From Henckelia pumila (taxonomy: Eukaryota; Streptophyta; Magnoliopsida; Lamiales; Gesneriaceae): DNA of 64,000 nt. The notes beneath the pieces were generated by a model, which was not told where the DNA came from, made no database searches, and was given only the letters and a program-made list of their open reading frames with translations. Position 1 is the stretch's first letter, and every line of letters begins with the position of its first letter. The DNA lies in the NCBI RefSeq assembly GCF_033568475.1, contig NC_133120.1:86570151-86634150 (forward strand). The letters run 5' to 3'. The translations under genes were made by a program, and so were the position numbers. Shown here piece by piece: positions 1 through 12,031 of the stretch.

Positions 1-46
1 ATATTGGAATTTGATTAAATGAGAGATTAGAACTCGGGTCGTCACA
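1..46 (+). mobile_element. 3' end of the 5' LTR of a plus-strand Ty3/gypsy element (cut by window edge)
   Basis: These bases match the last ~46 bases of the LTR that ends at 6802, with one or two changes, and both end in GTCACA. A tRNA primer-binding site follows immediately. This is therefore the right end of the 5' LTR; the rest lies left of the window. Confidence 0.85.
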
Positions 47-51
47 ACAGG

Positions 52-63
52 TGGTATCAAAGC
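52..63 (+). other. Primer-binding site (initiator-Met tRNA type)
   Basis: TGGTATCAAAGC lies six bases after the LTR end. It differs by one base from TGGTATCAGAGC, the common plant Ty3/copia site complementary to initiator methionine tRNA. The bases that follow also match the region after the PBS of the chromovirus at 50-59.6 kb (its PBS is at about 57439-57451), so the two elements belong to one family. Confidence 0.8.
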
Positions 64-270
64 GTAAGTTCTTGGACTGAGATAGAAGCTGAGCGGGGTA
101 GATTGAGTCACATGCATGTATTGTATTGCATGATTATGCATTACTTGATTTGATGATTCGATGATTTGATCAATTTCATGTGAGCATGATCTATATTTGA
201 AATTCAATTGCCTGATTTACTGATTTGTAAATTTTTGCAATTTTTACCGTTTTGTTATAAGATTTTTACC

Positions 271-329
271 GGGTGATGTAAGCACCCATAATTGAATAGA
301 ACAGTGTTCTTTGGGTGACGTAAGCACCC
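271..329 (+). repeat. Two copies of a GGGTGAYGTAAGCACCC motif
   Basis: Near-identical 17-mers lie at 271-287 and 313-329. Each has 5-bp inverted arms (GGGTG/CACCC), and the second contains TGACGT, a bZIP-type core. They lie in the untranslated leader of the element. Any function is unknown. Confidence 0.4.
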
Positions 330-3300
330 CAGACTGACAGACTAGTATGGCCAGACTGAACAGAATGGTATGGTCAGATTGAACAGAACAGAACGGTATT
401 GCTCAGCTGAACGAAGTATCTCTAATTGAGCAAAACAGAATATCTGCAAATGAATAGATGATGTTGTAGGTAATAGTTGGTTTGAAGAACTTGATTAGTT
501 TTTCAAATATCGGAAATATTCAGATGAATATCGGATCAGAGTGATTGAATACCAACTTCGAAACCTAGCAACCAGCTGGTGGATTTTGATAAAAAAAATG
601 ATAAGAAGGCAGATGTATGTTGATTGTTGGTAAGTGCTTAGAACAGAATTATGTTTATAGTTCTTTGCCACAACAGATAGAAATGATGAGAAAGAAAAAT
701 ATACCCTGTAGAAGTTGAATCTTTTGAATTTGAGGAATGCCTTATTAGAATTTTCAAGTCTATTACAATTCTTTGAATTGTAGATGATGAAAAGCTCAAG
801 ATTGAGTGAATTATTTAATGGTTTGAATCCGCAGATTATGTCTGATAAATGTTAACGACTGAAACATTTTGTTTAAAGACATAGCTTTGTCTAAAAGAAT
901 TGAAGTTGAATGATGAGTTAGGAGAATGAAATTGTAGACATGAAAGAGTATGTGAGATATTCACAACTTTATCTACAAGTTTTATTCCAGAACAGATATG
1001 AAGTGCATGATATGAAAATAAATCTCTAACTCTAGCGAATCGAGATGGATTAGTCTGATTCTGAATGCAGAGTATATTAGAAATTATTACACTTTTGTGG
1101 AGGAAGATATCTGAACAAACAGTGTAAGGACAAGTCAGACAGATGTGCTAAAATTTATTCAATGAATAAATTCCAGAAGTATACAGAGGATCAGAATGAA
1201 ATTGCACCTGAAAATGAAATTTCAGGTAACAGATTTATTTTGTTTTGACCTGGTTATTATTGGTGCAATAGATACATAATAGCTGAAAGCTTATTATATG
1301 ATTACCTCTGTATCAGAAAAGCGATTTTGTGAATTGAACTGAAGATTAGAACTATTGCTTCGATGAACTGAAACTGAACATGATATTGTTCATGTAAGAA
1401 TTGACCTAAGTACTGATTAGTGATAGTTGCAGATTATTGAATCACTGGATTTTGTGATTTAACCAATCAGTATGATGATAAGAAGTGGAAAAAAAATTAG
1501 ATCAACAAGAACATAGTGTGCATATGAATATGATGATATGATATAGAATCTCGAATTAAGATTCTGTGATTTTGATTTGATATATACTGTTTGATTACAG
1601 AAATATTCCAAAATCGGTATATTCGATGCACGAGATATGTTCACGATCTAAATTAGCATTGATAAGTACGCTATTGACTAGAGATTACAGATATATTTCA
1701 GTAAGATTTTTGACTTTAGTTTAAGTTGTGAACTGGAATTCAATATTGAATTGAATAATTGAAGAATTTATGAATTATCGACTTGATGAGATTATGAATT
1801 GGATATTAATCTTGAGGTTTAGAAGATATACGATGATATGAAAATCAGTTACAGATGAGTCTTTTCTTTGATTATGCTGAATCGATTACATCAACTGGAG
1901 ATATAATTCTTAAATGATTTAATATTGATTGGCTCTCATGGCACATTGCTTTCGTTTAGAGCCTGTGTTGATTTACTCATTCTTAGTTATGTGATGCAAG
2001 TGAGTTGTTTTCACTTTGCAGAGTTTGTTATCCAGAAGATTTGATTTTGGATGACCTTGATTGAGGGATTTTCTCAATCTTGATTTATTTCTTTTGATTT
2101 TGAGAATTATAGATCCTTTGATGATATTTCAGCGTATTTTAAGATAGTGGCTCGTAACTGATAGGAGAATTTAAATATGATCCATGATTTTTGGGTTAGA
2201 TGATATGATTTGTCGGTATTTGGAAATAGGAATAAGGAATACAATAGGCATCTGATGAATTGATTTCAGATTTATGTGTATTCTGATTTGAATATTCAGA
2301 TGAGTATAACACCAATCAGAATGATTTTTTCGATTGGAAGTAAGGCAGAATTGTTCAGAAGATGAAAGCAACACAGAAAGTAAACTGAAGTGATTAGAAT
2401 TCAGTACAGAATGTCAGATTGAGATATGAATTGAAGCCTCAGATCCGAATGAATGAATTATATTATGATTGATTATTTGATTGTGCCTGATATTTCCGAA
2501 AAGAGATATCCGAATTTGAAAAATTGCACAACAATGAATTCAATATTCATTTGATAATTGTTTTATCTTTTGATAAAGCAAATAGAAGTAACAGAATTAG
2601 TACGTTTGTGAAGTTAAATGTACAGAGAATTTCTGATGAAGTTGAAAATCGTTGATCAGATGAGTTCAATATTAGTTTGTAAACTCCAAACATTGAACCA
2701 AGATTATAATTTGAAAGAATATTTTGCAATAACTACCGTGATGAAACAGTATAGATGAGGTAAACAGGTGGTAGTTATGAACAGACTGATGAACATTACT
2801 GTATACTATGATCTGTCTGTATGATCAAATCATTGAATTGTGATTAGATTCATTGCAAAATGAACAGTAAGCCAGGAAATAATGTTTCAGATTGAAACAT
2901 TGGGTTTACTATTAATTTTAATACAGAAGATCCGAAGACTTTGAGTACTTTTTGAGGAAAAGGTACAATATATTATCCTTGAATGGGAAGAATAGTCAGA
3001 GATGATGAATCGAATTTGTGAGAATGAATTTTTTTTATCTGATATGATACCGATTATCAACAGTTCTGAATACTTTGAAATCTGTGACTACAACATATTA
3101 TACTCTGATTAATTGATAGTCCGAATAGACTAATCGGAATTTGGCAGAATACTCTGTATGAGATGTGACGAACAGCTATCTATTCTGATCTGTGAAGAAG
3201 ATAGAGATATGATGAAAGTACAGGAATGATTAAAATCTATTGTCCGAATTAAGACTTTAGATTTATTTGACAGAATGTGGCATCGATTGATTGACTGATA

Positions 3301-4118
3301 TTCTGAGAGTTGAATTCGATTGATGGATTATCTGAGTCGATTTTCCAAATATTGAGGATATTCTCAGAACTTTAATACCTGATTCGGTATTATTTGATTT
3401 GATATGTTGCCACTTGAGGATTCTAATTCCTGTAATAGCTATTGAGCCGATTTTGAGATAATGATATGATTATATAATGAAAAGAACTCCGATTTCTTGT
3501 GTTGTAATGATATTACCGAGGTATATGACATCAGATCAGACATGATTTGTCGATATCTGATCGGAGTTGATTCGAAATACACAACGAATTTGACAATGAA
3601 TCTGTATGAAATGAAAACGGAAAAGAAGAACCAGAATTAGTAATTGAATGATAGATATAACTTGTGAAGCTGAAACTGATTAGTTAAGCGGAAAAGTTAT
3701 TCTTGAAACATCATTCAATTCAGAATAGAGAAAAAGCAGAATTTCATTTACAGATTCAGAATATGAGGTTGAATATTGAACTTCATTGAATAAGATATCA
3801 GATGGAATTGACGATGGGAAAGATTTATTCTTTTCAGCTTGATACAATGATTCTGAATTGTTTCATGTATCTAGAGTAAGGAAATATTGATAGATTTCTT
3901 CTGTGGACTTAAATCAGACAAGAGGACTAATGAAAAGATTCTGAGATAAGTCGAATATTCGACAAATTCTTGATTTAGAATAGAAACAATTCAGAGAGAA
4001 TTCTTTGCAGTACTTGAGTACAACTGATGATTGAAGTGAGAATAACTTCAGATAATCATTCAGTCTATCAGACTTGATATTTGACTTGATTACGATTTCG
4101 AGGACGAAATCATTTCTT

Positions 4119-4130
4119 AGAAGGGAGGAA
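4119..4130 (+). other. Polypurine tract
   Basis: AGAAGGGAGGAA stands directly before the TG that opens the 3' LTR at 4132. This is the usual place and composition of the plus-strand priming site of an LTR retrotransposon. Confidence 0.75.
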
Positions 4131-4131
4131 T

Positions 4132-6802
4132 TGTAAGGCCCGAAAATATTAAATTATTAATTATGGGATTTGAGAATTAAATTCCATATTATGGGCTAAT
4201 ATTGATTTGAGAAGTTATGAAAAGGATAGATTTAATTTCCGAGCCGAAAATATTTAATTTGAGAATTTACGGATTTTGAGAATTAAATTCCGAGAATTCT
4301 TAAATTAAAAGAATAAATATTCGATTTGAATATTTATGGAATTGAAGATTTAATTCCATGTTTCGGAAATTAAAGAAGATGAATTTGGAAGATATAACTC
4401 GATCAGGGACTGATTTGCACATACTGACATTTGAAGGGCTGAAGTGCAAACGGTCGGGATTATTTAATTAATCCGAATTTAATTTATTTTAATCCGAGTA
4501 TATTTAATTTGGGAATATTTAGAGTTTTGATTTAAATTCTAATATTCTTAAATTATTTTGGATTGAAATTGAATTAAAACGACGGCCGAGGACTGAATTG
4601 CAATTACTGAAGACTTCAGGGACTAAATTGCAATTTATGCAATAGCTATCTGATTTTAAGCATAATTATCAGAATGAAACGTGTTATGTTCAGAATAGAA
4701 TCAGGAATTTGAGAACAGAGGTCGAAACCTCTCCCTTTTTTCTTTTGATTTTGATTTCTTCAAATCGCCGTAACTTTTGATCCGTTCGTCCGATTTCGAT
4801 TCCGAAAGATGTTCTGGAATCCTTGAGACGAGTACTTAGATTTGATGTAAGTTTCTGAGTACTTTAAGTATGTTTTGTAGAACGAAATTGGCAGAGATCA
4901 GTACATGAGCATATGATCTTGTTCTTGACGTATTGTCTTGTTTATATTCGAAACCGGATTGAAGATTTAGTTTTGAATGAATCGTATGGATTCTCCAGCA
5001 TGTATTATCGAAATTTTAGCTGCTGGTATGTGGTTATTTGTCTGGTTTATGATCACATATGCTGATATGAGATTGAATTCGAAGTCGATATTTCGTCGGT
5101 TACCGATTTTCAGTCGTTATGCCGTCGATTGATGTTTTGAAACCGTTGTTGATAGTCTATGATTGAGCCAATGATCTGAAGATCATATAATGATTTTGTT
5201 AGAAGATAATCTTTACATTTCAAACATGTTATGAGCTCAATCAACTCAAGAGATCGAATTTTGAACCGAGGAAGTTTGCTTACGGTTTTGGATGAGTTGT
5301 TTGATAATAGATGGATGTTTTGATAGCTGATAATTGAACTGAGATGTTCATTGAAATGTTGCTGATGTTGTAGCATCTTTATTCTTCAATTTCAGATTAT
5401 TGTGAAGTCTTATTGACTCGAGAACGGGACTTCGTTGAAGGAAGAAGAAGTGAAGGTTTGGAAATGAATGGATTGAAGATGTATTGATATTTTGATAAAA
5501 TTCTGATATGATAGAATTGATCAAAGTTTGATATATTTGTTTTGATGATTATGTTCAGAGTTGAAGCATTCAGAACAAACGAAATACGAAGGTAAAAGTG
5601 GACTATTATTTGATTGGGAATACAACTCGAGATGGTTTGTATCGAGTTCCCTTAAATCACATACTTGTTTGATTATTTGCTCTTATGTGTTTTACTTTGA
5701 GTTATTGAATAAGTGTTGATATAATGAATGCTTTGATGATGATATATTGCATTCATCTTGAAGACTTATTCCTTGATTTTGAAATGAACGGAAACGTTCG
5801 AATAGACTATTTGAGGAATCGTATATGTATGGCCTGGGTGGTTGTTTTAGCCTAGCGTCTGATTTGCATATATGATTGCTTCAAAGTCTAGAGAAAAAAG
5901 ATAAGTAACCCCACCTCGAGCGGGAGAGTCGGTGGATTAGTTATGATATCTACTTCTCGGGATCCCAACCGACGAATGAAGAGATGAACCTTGTTTTTAA
6001 AACATGCATTGTATTACTTTTATATCATGATCTTGATATATGTTTGATATGCATGTTTAGTTGCTTTTACTGGGAAATATATTTCTCACCGGAGTTATCC
6101 GGCTATTGTTATGTTGTATGTGTCATGGCAATAGGAGGAAATGGAGCAGAACAAAGGCAATCTTGAAGAACAAGGGTTGAAGAGATATAGCGTGATGATC
6201 CGAGTTAGATGGTTGAGAGAGCTGTCATGATGTAGAGTTGAGCTTTAAACATGATCTTGTTATAGCTACTGGTTTCACAACTTGTAGATGATCTAGTTGT
6301 TATCTTGTTGTTGTATTTAGGATTTGATAGATGTTTAAATCCTTTGAAACAACATGGTGTAGCTTGATCTTGAATGAATAACATTGCTTTTTGCATGATT
6401 ATGAGCCCTTATGGTTATGTTTTAAGGCTTTGTTATGATCCATTTCTAGTAATGAGATCATGTTAGAATGCATGATAGCTTATGATATTGAAGAAGGCTT
6501 TGCATGAACTTATATTAGATGATAATTGCATGATAGAACCTATTTGACAGCAGCTGAGCCCCTTCATTTTTTTTCTGGTGCAGTGGCTGGCGCACGGGCG
6601 AGCAAGTATTCGCGCGCGCGCGAGCCAGCTCTTGAGACCTCGGTCTCATTGGCCGGCACGCGCGCGAGGGGTGATGCCCGCGCGTGCGCAGGGCAATCTC
6701 TTTTAAAAAAAAATTTTTTTTTTTTACTCTTTTGTTTAGACATTGTTTCTTGTCTAATATTGGAATTTGATTAAATGAGATATTAGAACTCGGGTCGTCA
6801 CA
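4132..6802 (+). mobile_element. 3' LTR of the plus-strand Ty3/gypsy element
   Basis: It runs from TGTAAGGCCCG to GGGTCGTCACA (TG...CA), about 2.67 kb. Its last 46 bases match 1-46. Parts match, in reverse orientation, the LTRs at 50047-52155 and 57456-59560; for example the stretch around 5950-6170, which includes the shared 'cgggatcccaaccgacg' block. A GC-rich hairpin block lies at 6585-6690, followed by an A/T run. The LTR ends inside the reverse transcriptase of another element, so the plus-strand element was inserted there. The next bases are CTGTA, the expected right-hand target duplication; the left-hand copy is outside the window. Confidence 0.85.
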
Positions 6803-7908
6803 CTGTAGATGCTGCCTATGCTCCTCAACGCTCCTAGAGTAGATCAAGATATCATCAATGAAGACTATGATGAACTGATCAAGATACGGCTGAAATACCC
6901 GGTTCATGAGATCCATGAAAACCGCTGGAGCATTGGTCATCCCAAATGGCATCACTAAGAACTCGTAATGCCCATAACGTGTCCGGAAAGCAGTCTTGGA
7001 CACGTCTGCATCTCTAACTCGCAGCTGATGATAACCAGATCGCAGATCGATCTTGGAGAACACTGAAGCTCCCTGCAACTGATCAAATAAGTCCTCTATC
7101 TTTGGCAGTGGGTACTTATTCTTCACCGTGACTCTGTTGAGCTCTCGATAATCGATGCACAGTCTCATACTGCCATCCTTCTTCTTCACAAATAACACTG
7201 GAGCTCCCCATGGAGAAAATCTAGGACGCACAAAGCCTTTCTCTAATAACTCCTGAATCTACTCCTTCAACTCTTTCATCTCGGTAGTAGCAAGTCTGTA
7301 TGGTGCCTTTGAGATAGGCACCGTGTCTGGCAATAAGTCAATACTGAACTCCACCTCTCTCACTGGTGGAATCCCTGCAACATCCTCCGGAAAGAAGTCC
7401 GGAAAATCACGAACCACCTCTATCTCTGATAATAATCTACTAGCTGGTTCTGAGGCCGTGACAATACTCGCTAGGAAACCTAGGCAACCCCGTTTCAACA
7501 GCTTCCTCGCCTGAATAAGAGATATCACCTGAGGAATATCACAGCTCTGAGATGCATGAAAAGTAAACGTGTCGCCTCCCGGCGGTTTCACTGACACTGT
7601 CCTCCGACGAAAATCAATTGAAGCTCCATTGACTGTCAACCAGTCCATACCCAATATCAAATCAAATCCGCTCAACGGCAAAACCATTACATCTGCGCGA
7701 ATGGAGTGCCCCTGTAGCTCCAACTCCAGCTCTCGAATGACACTAGAGGTAGAAATAATCTGTTCTGACGGCATAGTGACATCATAACCATTGTCGGCAA
7801 TCTCAGGTGTGATGCCTATCCGTCTGATAAACTCTAGGAAGATAAACGAATGCGTAGCCCCTGAATCTAGCAACGCAAACATGGAGTTGCCTCCAACTAG
7901 AATTCTCC
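6803..7908 (-). pseudogene. Protease and partial reverse transcriptase of a Tekay-like Ty3/gypsy element (broken)
   Basis: Read on the minus strand, the frame gives an aspartic protease with LLDSGATHSF and a downstream ILGMDWL, then an RT linker with the [16 protein letters not shown] motif, then the [18 protein letters not shown] and FIDDILIYS motifs of chromovirus RT. A TAG at 7259-7261 interrupts the frame just before the RT, where relatives have a sense codon; one C-to-T change would explain it. The RT stops abruptly at 6803, eleven residues after FIDD, where the LTR of the plus-strand element begins. RNase H and integrase would lie left of the window. The upstream exon-like part is gag at 8123-9138. 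Confidence 0.85.
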
Positions 7909-8122
7909 CTGCACGCAGAAGAATCCCAACAACTTCATACCACTACTAAACTTTTCCCCCAAAAATGAGTCACTAATAACCCTTAATTCTAATCACAAGT
8001 AAAACATGCTTCCTATTCTAACATGCAGATAGAAAAATCCCAAATAACAAATTATTCCACAAAGAAAAATCAAAATTCTTAACCAATAGAAGAAATTATA
8101 AAATACTAGGGGTAAGATATAC
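7909..8122 (-). other. Intron-like block between gag and protease
   Basis: On the minus strand this 214-bp, T-rich stretch begins GTATATC and ends GCGTGCAG, and it carries stops in the gag frame. Removing it joins the gag tail (…SLITG) in frame to the protease (RILVGGNSMFALLDSGA), which is how related elements read without interruption. It therefore has the form of a spliceosomal intron. The related chromovirus at 52-57 kb has no such block. An insertion that only mimics an intron is the alternative. Confidence 0.6.
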
Positions 8123-9138
8123 CGGTGATTAAGGAGGTATCTGGGTCTGCCTCCTCAGCCTGTATCACGAACACTCTCCCTGTAGTGTTCTTCTTCCTCG
8201 GGCAATTGGTCATCTGGTGCCCTGGCTCTTTACAATGAAAACAGACGCCCGCTCCTAGAAGATATGGTCCTGGATGCATCTTCTGGCACTTCGGGCAAGT
8301 AGGATATCCTCCAGCATTAGGGGCCCCGCCCCTAGGCTGCTGTCTCTGCTGCTGTGGCTTCTGCTGATTCGGGCCATTAGACGGCCCAGTAAACTGCTTC
8401 TTCGTAGGAGGCTGCGAAGATGGTCGCTGATACCCAGACTGAAACTGCCTCTTACTCTGCTGCTCCCTCTGAATCTCTCTCCTAACCTCCTCAGAACGCA
8501 AGGCTCTACTGACTGCAGCCTTATAAGTGGGGACGTCCGCCATGCAAACGTCATGCTTGATTTCTGCCCTGAGCCCCTCAATAAACTGTCTCATCTTCTC
8601 GGGTGCACTGTCAGCAATCAATGGCACAAGGTGACAGCCCCTCTTGAACTGTCGGATGTATTCCACAACGGTCTTGTCCCCCTGTCGGAGACTCATGAAC
8701 TCTCGGATCATGCGGCTGCGCACGTCCTCAGTAAAATACTTGGAGTAAAACATCCTCCAAAAGTCTGCCCAAAGCATAGTAGTCAGATTCGCTCCTCGTG
8801 ATGCACTCTCCCACATAAGTCTGCATCACCCTTCAGCATGTACACTGCGCACCTCACCTTGTCCGTGTCAGTCAACCCCATATAGGCAAAGATACTCTCC
8901 AAAGAACGGATCCACCCTCAGCAACGAGTGGATCTGTGGCACCTGTGAACTCCTTCGGTCCCTTCTTCTGGAACCTCTCAGCCACGTCCTCATCATGGGA
9001 AAGTCTCGGACGCGCCGCCTACTGCTCCAACAGAGCAGTAATCCCAGCCATCATGTTTGCATTGGCTTGCTCCAATGCTGAAAGAGGGTTTTGCGGAGGT
9101 GGGGATCCTCCACGCCTGTTCACTGGTCTCGGAGGCAT
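8123..9138 (-). pseudogene. gag of a Tekay-like Ty3/gypsy element (broken)
   Basis: The likely start is the ATG at 9138 (MPPRPVNRRGG). The frame holds a Ty3-type capsid region (FTGATDPLVAE, then FYSKYFTEDVRSRMIREF) and a single CCHC knuckle (CFHCKEPGHQMTNC). It is broken by a TAG about 40 codons in and by two single-base deletions between the DPLVAE and WESASR motifs. The capsid-to-knuckle part is open from 8816 to 8106. A basic Gln/Arg/Pro-rich linker precedes the knuckle. It lies between its PBS on the right and the protease on the left, so the gene order is normal for a minus-strand element. Confidence 0.85.
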
Positions 9139-9326
9139 TCTGCACCACCACATATTTCTTTACGTAAATCGACATGCATAACTAAGTACTTAGAAATTTT
9201 CGGCTAACATAAATGCTTAAGTCTTAAACATGATACGACTAAATCATACTAAAAGCAATTAAAACTTACAGACCGGTAGCATGGATTTCTGAGCTCGCAT
9301 AGCAGTGATGACCCCTCCAAGAACGC

Positions 9327-9339
9327 GGCTTTGATACCA
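9327..9339 (-). other. Primer-binding site of the minus-strand Tekay-like element
   Basis: The reverse complement reads TGGTATCAAAGCC, two bases after the LTR end at 9342 in the element's sense. It resembles the Met-initiator tRNA site of the other elements here. Confidence 0.75.
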
Positions 9340-9341
9340 AT

Positions 9342-12031
9342 TGAAACGACCCAAACATTCTAAAATAATATATGCGGAAATTTTTTTTTTTTTAAATAGT
9401 ACTAAGTAAAATAGATGTACATACATGCCCATACATATATGCACAAAATAAACAGATTTAAAAATAACATAAATAAAATGCAACATTTTTACTTAAATAA
9501 CCGAGTCAAATTTAAATAAAATACTGCCAAACAATCCCCTTAAAAGTTTGCATGCAATAAAAATTAATTAATAAAAATAGTACTAAAATTCACCACTGGA
9601 AAGACATAAAAGAAATAAATAAGAAACAGAGTTTAAAAATTCTTAAAATGTTCATAAAGACTCAGCCGACGGTCACGGGGGATCACTGCATGTCCGCTCA
9701 TACATCCTCACCACTGGTAGGAACTACATCTTCCTCTACGTACTCACCTGCACCATATAAGTGTAGTGAGCCTAGAGGCCCAACATTCTAACATAACAAG
9801 GGTTTAAAATAATTTAATCACTGGAATACTAATACATAACGAATACATGAATGAGCATGCTTAAAAATCATAACACATAACTTAAAATCTTGCTTAAACT
9901 TGAACTTAAATATAATCATATAATACATACATAACATTGTTGAGCATATCATTTTTTTCTAACATCGCATGGTCATATCCGTAGTGTAACCTTAAACTTA
10001 AAAGGTTTGACTGATCAGTCTCTTAAAACCAACGTACGCGGCAGTGACGAATCACCTATTACTGGTAGTAAACTACCCTTAACATGTGGGGACTTGTCCC
10101 CCTTAAATTGTCACACTACTTCAACTTCCAACATAAAAATTATTTTCTAGCTCAACCTTAAACATTAAATCATGCCATAAAATTATTTCATGAATGCATG
10201 TACTTAAAAAAAAATGTGTGTCCTTCCTATATATTTAATTTAATTTTTATACTAACATATAAATACTAAAATAACTTTCATGCATAAAAGAATTAAATAT
10301 ATAATTAGGACACATGCAATTTCTCATGGTTTGTGCTGAACTGCTGGCCCTAACACTCAAGCCCATTTTCTTAAATTCTGGCTCATTAACACTGAGACTG
10401 GCCCATTAACAAACTTAAGCCCAAAAATACATTTCTAAGCCCAATTAATTTATTCAAGCCCATTAACACACACTTGGCCCAATAACAACTTAATCTGGCC
10501 CAATGGGCCCAAAAGCCCAAAGACTGGCCCAATAACTTTCATGGGCCCTCAGGCCCATAAAAATTATTGGACTACCTTAATTAAATTTATTTAAGCCCAA
10601 TAATAATTAAATTCAACTCAATTAATTAAATGGAACCCAATTAAATTTTTTGGATTTAATTAGGCCCATTTAACACTTAATTAAACTTAAAACTTAAAAA
10701 AAATAAAATACCCGAGCCCGACTCACTTAACCCGGACCCGGACCCAACTAACATAACTCATGACCCACTGACTTGACCCGGACCACCAAACCCGACCCGG
10801 ACCCATCACTGAAACCCTAACCCGATCCCCCCCCCCCTTACCCTTCTTCCCCTCGGTCGTGAGCAGCAGGCCTTCATGGCCTGCTGCCGGCCAGCTCCGG
10901 CCACCCCTGGCCGAAGCGCCGCCGCCCAGACGTAGCCCACGTCTGGGCGGTCCTAACCCATCATGGCTCAGCCCGAGCCATGGCCCCTACCTCAAACCCG
11001 AAGCCTCCTTCCACTGAACCCTAGACTGCCGACTCCCATGAACCATCTCGATCCCAGCCTTGAACCAGGACAACTCCAGCCCTTAGCCCGACCATGATTC
11101 TCTTCCTAGGACCCTAAATCACCTCTTGACCGAGCCCTAGCCCCTGGACCGAGCCATGAAATTAAAAACGTGAACCATGAGTGAAAGAATCATCAACATG
11201 CATCAAAACCTTACCCACATGTATAAATCGAAAAGTTCATGATGATAAAAAAAAAATCTGGAATAAAACCATCATGCATGAATAGTAGCTTATATGGTAT
11301 TCAAACGAAAGAATAGACATGCCTTGATAATTAAATCGACGAAGATAGATGCGTTTACGGGCTTCGGGACGACGAACGGACTAAAATATTCAAAGATGGA
11401 GCTTGTTTGGATCGACTATGGGTGTTTTCTGCTGAAGAAAACGTGAACAAGTTTGAAGAAAGGGGTTGGAGGTGGCTGATGGTTTTTTAATCGGTCATAG
11501 GGATTTAGTTTAGGTTTAAATTTGAGTAGATAATAGGTTTAAAATATCTCAATAATTTAATATATAAATATTATACCTTAAATATAAAGTTTTAAACTCC
11601 TAAAATATTTAAAAGTCTGATAACACAGCCAAAATCCCGAAATATTAATTTTAGAGAATTTTAAAGGTAATTAAAAGTCAATATTTTGGCTAAATTTGGA
11701 TAAAAATGGACTCCTAAAATTATATAAAATTAAATACTGATAATTTTGAGGAAATAAAACTCAAAATAATATTTTTGGGCTCCTAAAAGACTCATAAAAT
11801 AATTTGGGTAGAAAGTTGTCATCTCGTCCGTCCACGGTCCCGTCTACGCGATAAAATAACTAAATTTCCATAAATCATGAAAATCACTAATTTTGGGTTA
11901 AATGCTTAAAAATAACTTAAACATGCACAAATAATTTCACATAATTATTTAACCTATAATCTAAAATTCTAAATAAATAAAATCCCTAATTATGCATGCG
12001 AATTTACGTACTAAAAATACTGGGTGTTACA
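9342..12031 (-). mobile_element. 5' LTR of the minus-strand Tekay-like element
   Basis: In the element's sense it runs from TGTAACACCCAG to GGGTCGTTTCA, 2.69 kb. A PBS follows at one end and the PPR pseudogene lies at the other. It contains a dense cluster of TGGGCC/T motifs (about 10330-10680 on the plus strand as GGCCCA/AGCCCA), CCCGGACC-type short repeats (about 10710-10800), and four consecutive perfect GC-rich hairpins (10863-10982). The LTR at 62669-64000 is a relative that shares the end sequence and the GGCCCA cluster. The base run ACGAT after 12031 may be the target duplication; its partner lies outside the window. Confidence 0.85.
10863..10982. repeat. Four consecutive perfect hairpins inside the LTR
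   Basis: Arms and loops: GCAGCAGGCC at 10863-10872 with its complement at 10878-10887 (loop of 5); CGGCCAG at 10888-10894 with 10907-10913 (loop of 12); CCGCCCAGACGT at 10922-10933 with 10939-10950 (loop AGCCC); CATGGCTC at 10962-10969 with 10975-10982 (loop AGCCC). All arms are perfect and unrelated in sequence to each other. The surrounding LTR is AT-rich. Confidence 0.85.

Larger units (their letters stand above)
47..4131 (+). mobile_element. Interior of a decayed or non-autonomous LTR element, no recognisable coding
   Basis: About 4.1 kb lie between the two LTRs. No gag, protease, RT or integrase motif is visible on either strand; the longest open frames are under 90 codons and look random. 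The plus strand is poor in C and rich in G, A and T. Only the ends are conserved against the chromovirus at 50-59.6 kb: the PBS side, and a motif (TTTCGAGGACGAAAT, 4096-4110) just before the polypurine tract. It is either a LARD-like non-autonomous derivative or a very old copy. The interior is about 1.2 kb shorter than that of the relative. Confidence 0.7.

Noticed and set aside
1459-5376. Several 60-88 codon frames in the old element
   Set aside because: Random open stretches in AT-rich DNA with no motif.
8274-8801. 175-codon plus-strand frame
   Set aside because: Shadow of the gag frame on the minus strand, with arginine/leucine-rich noise.
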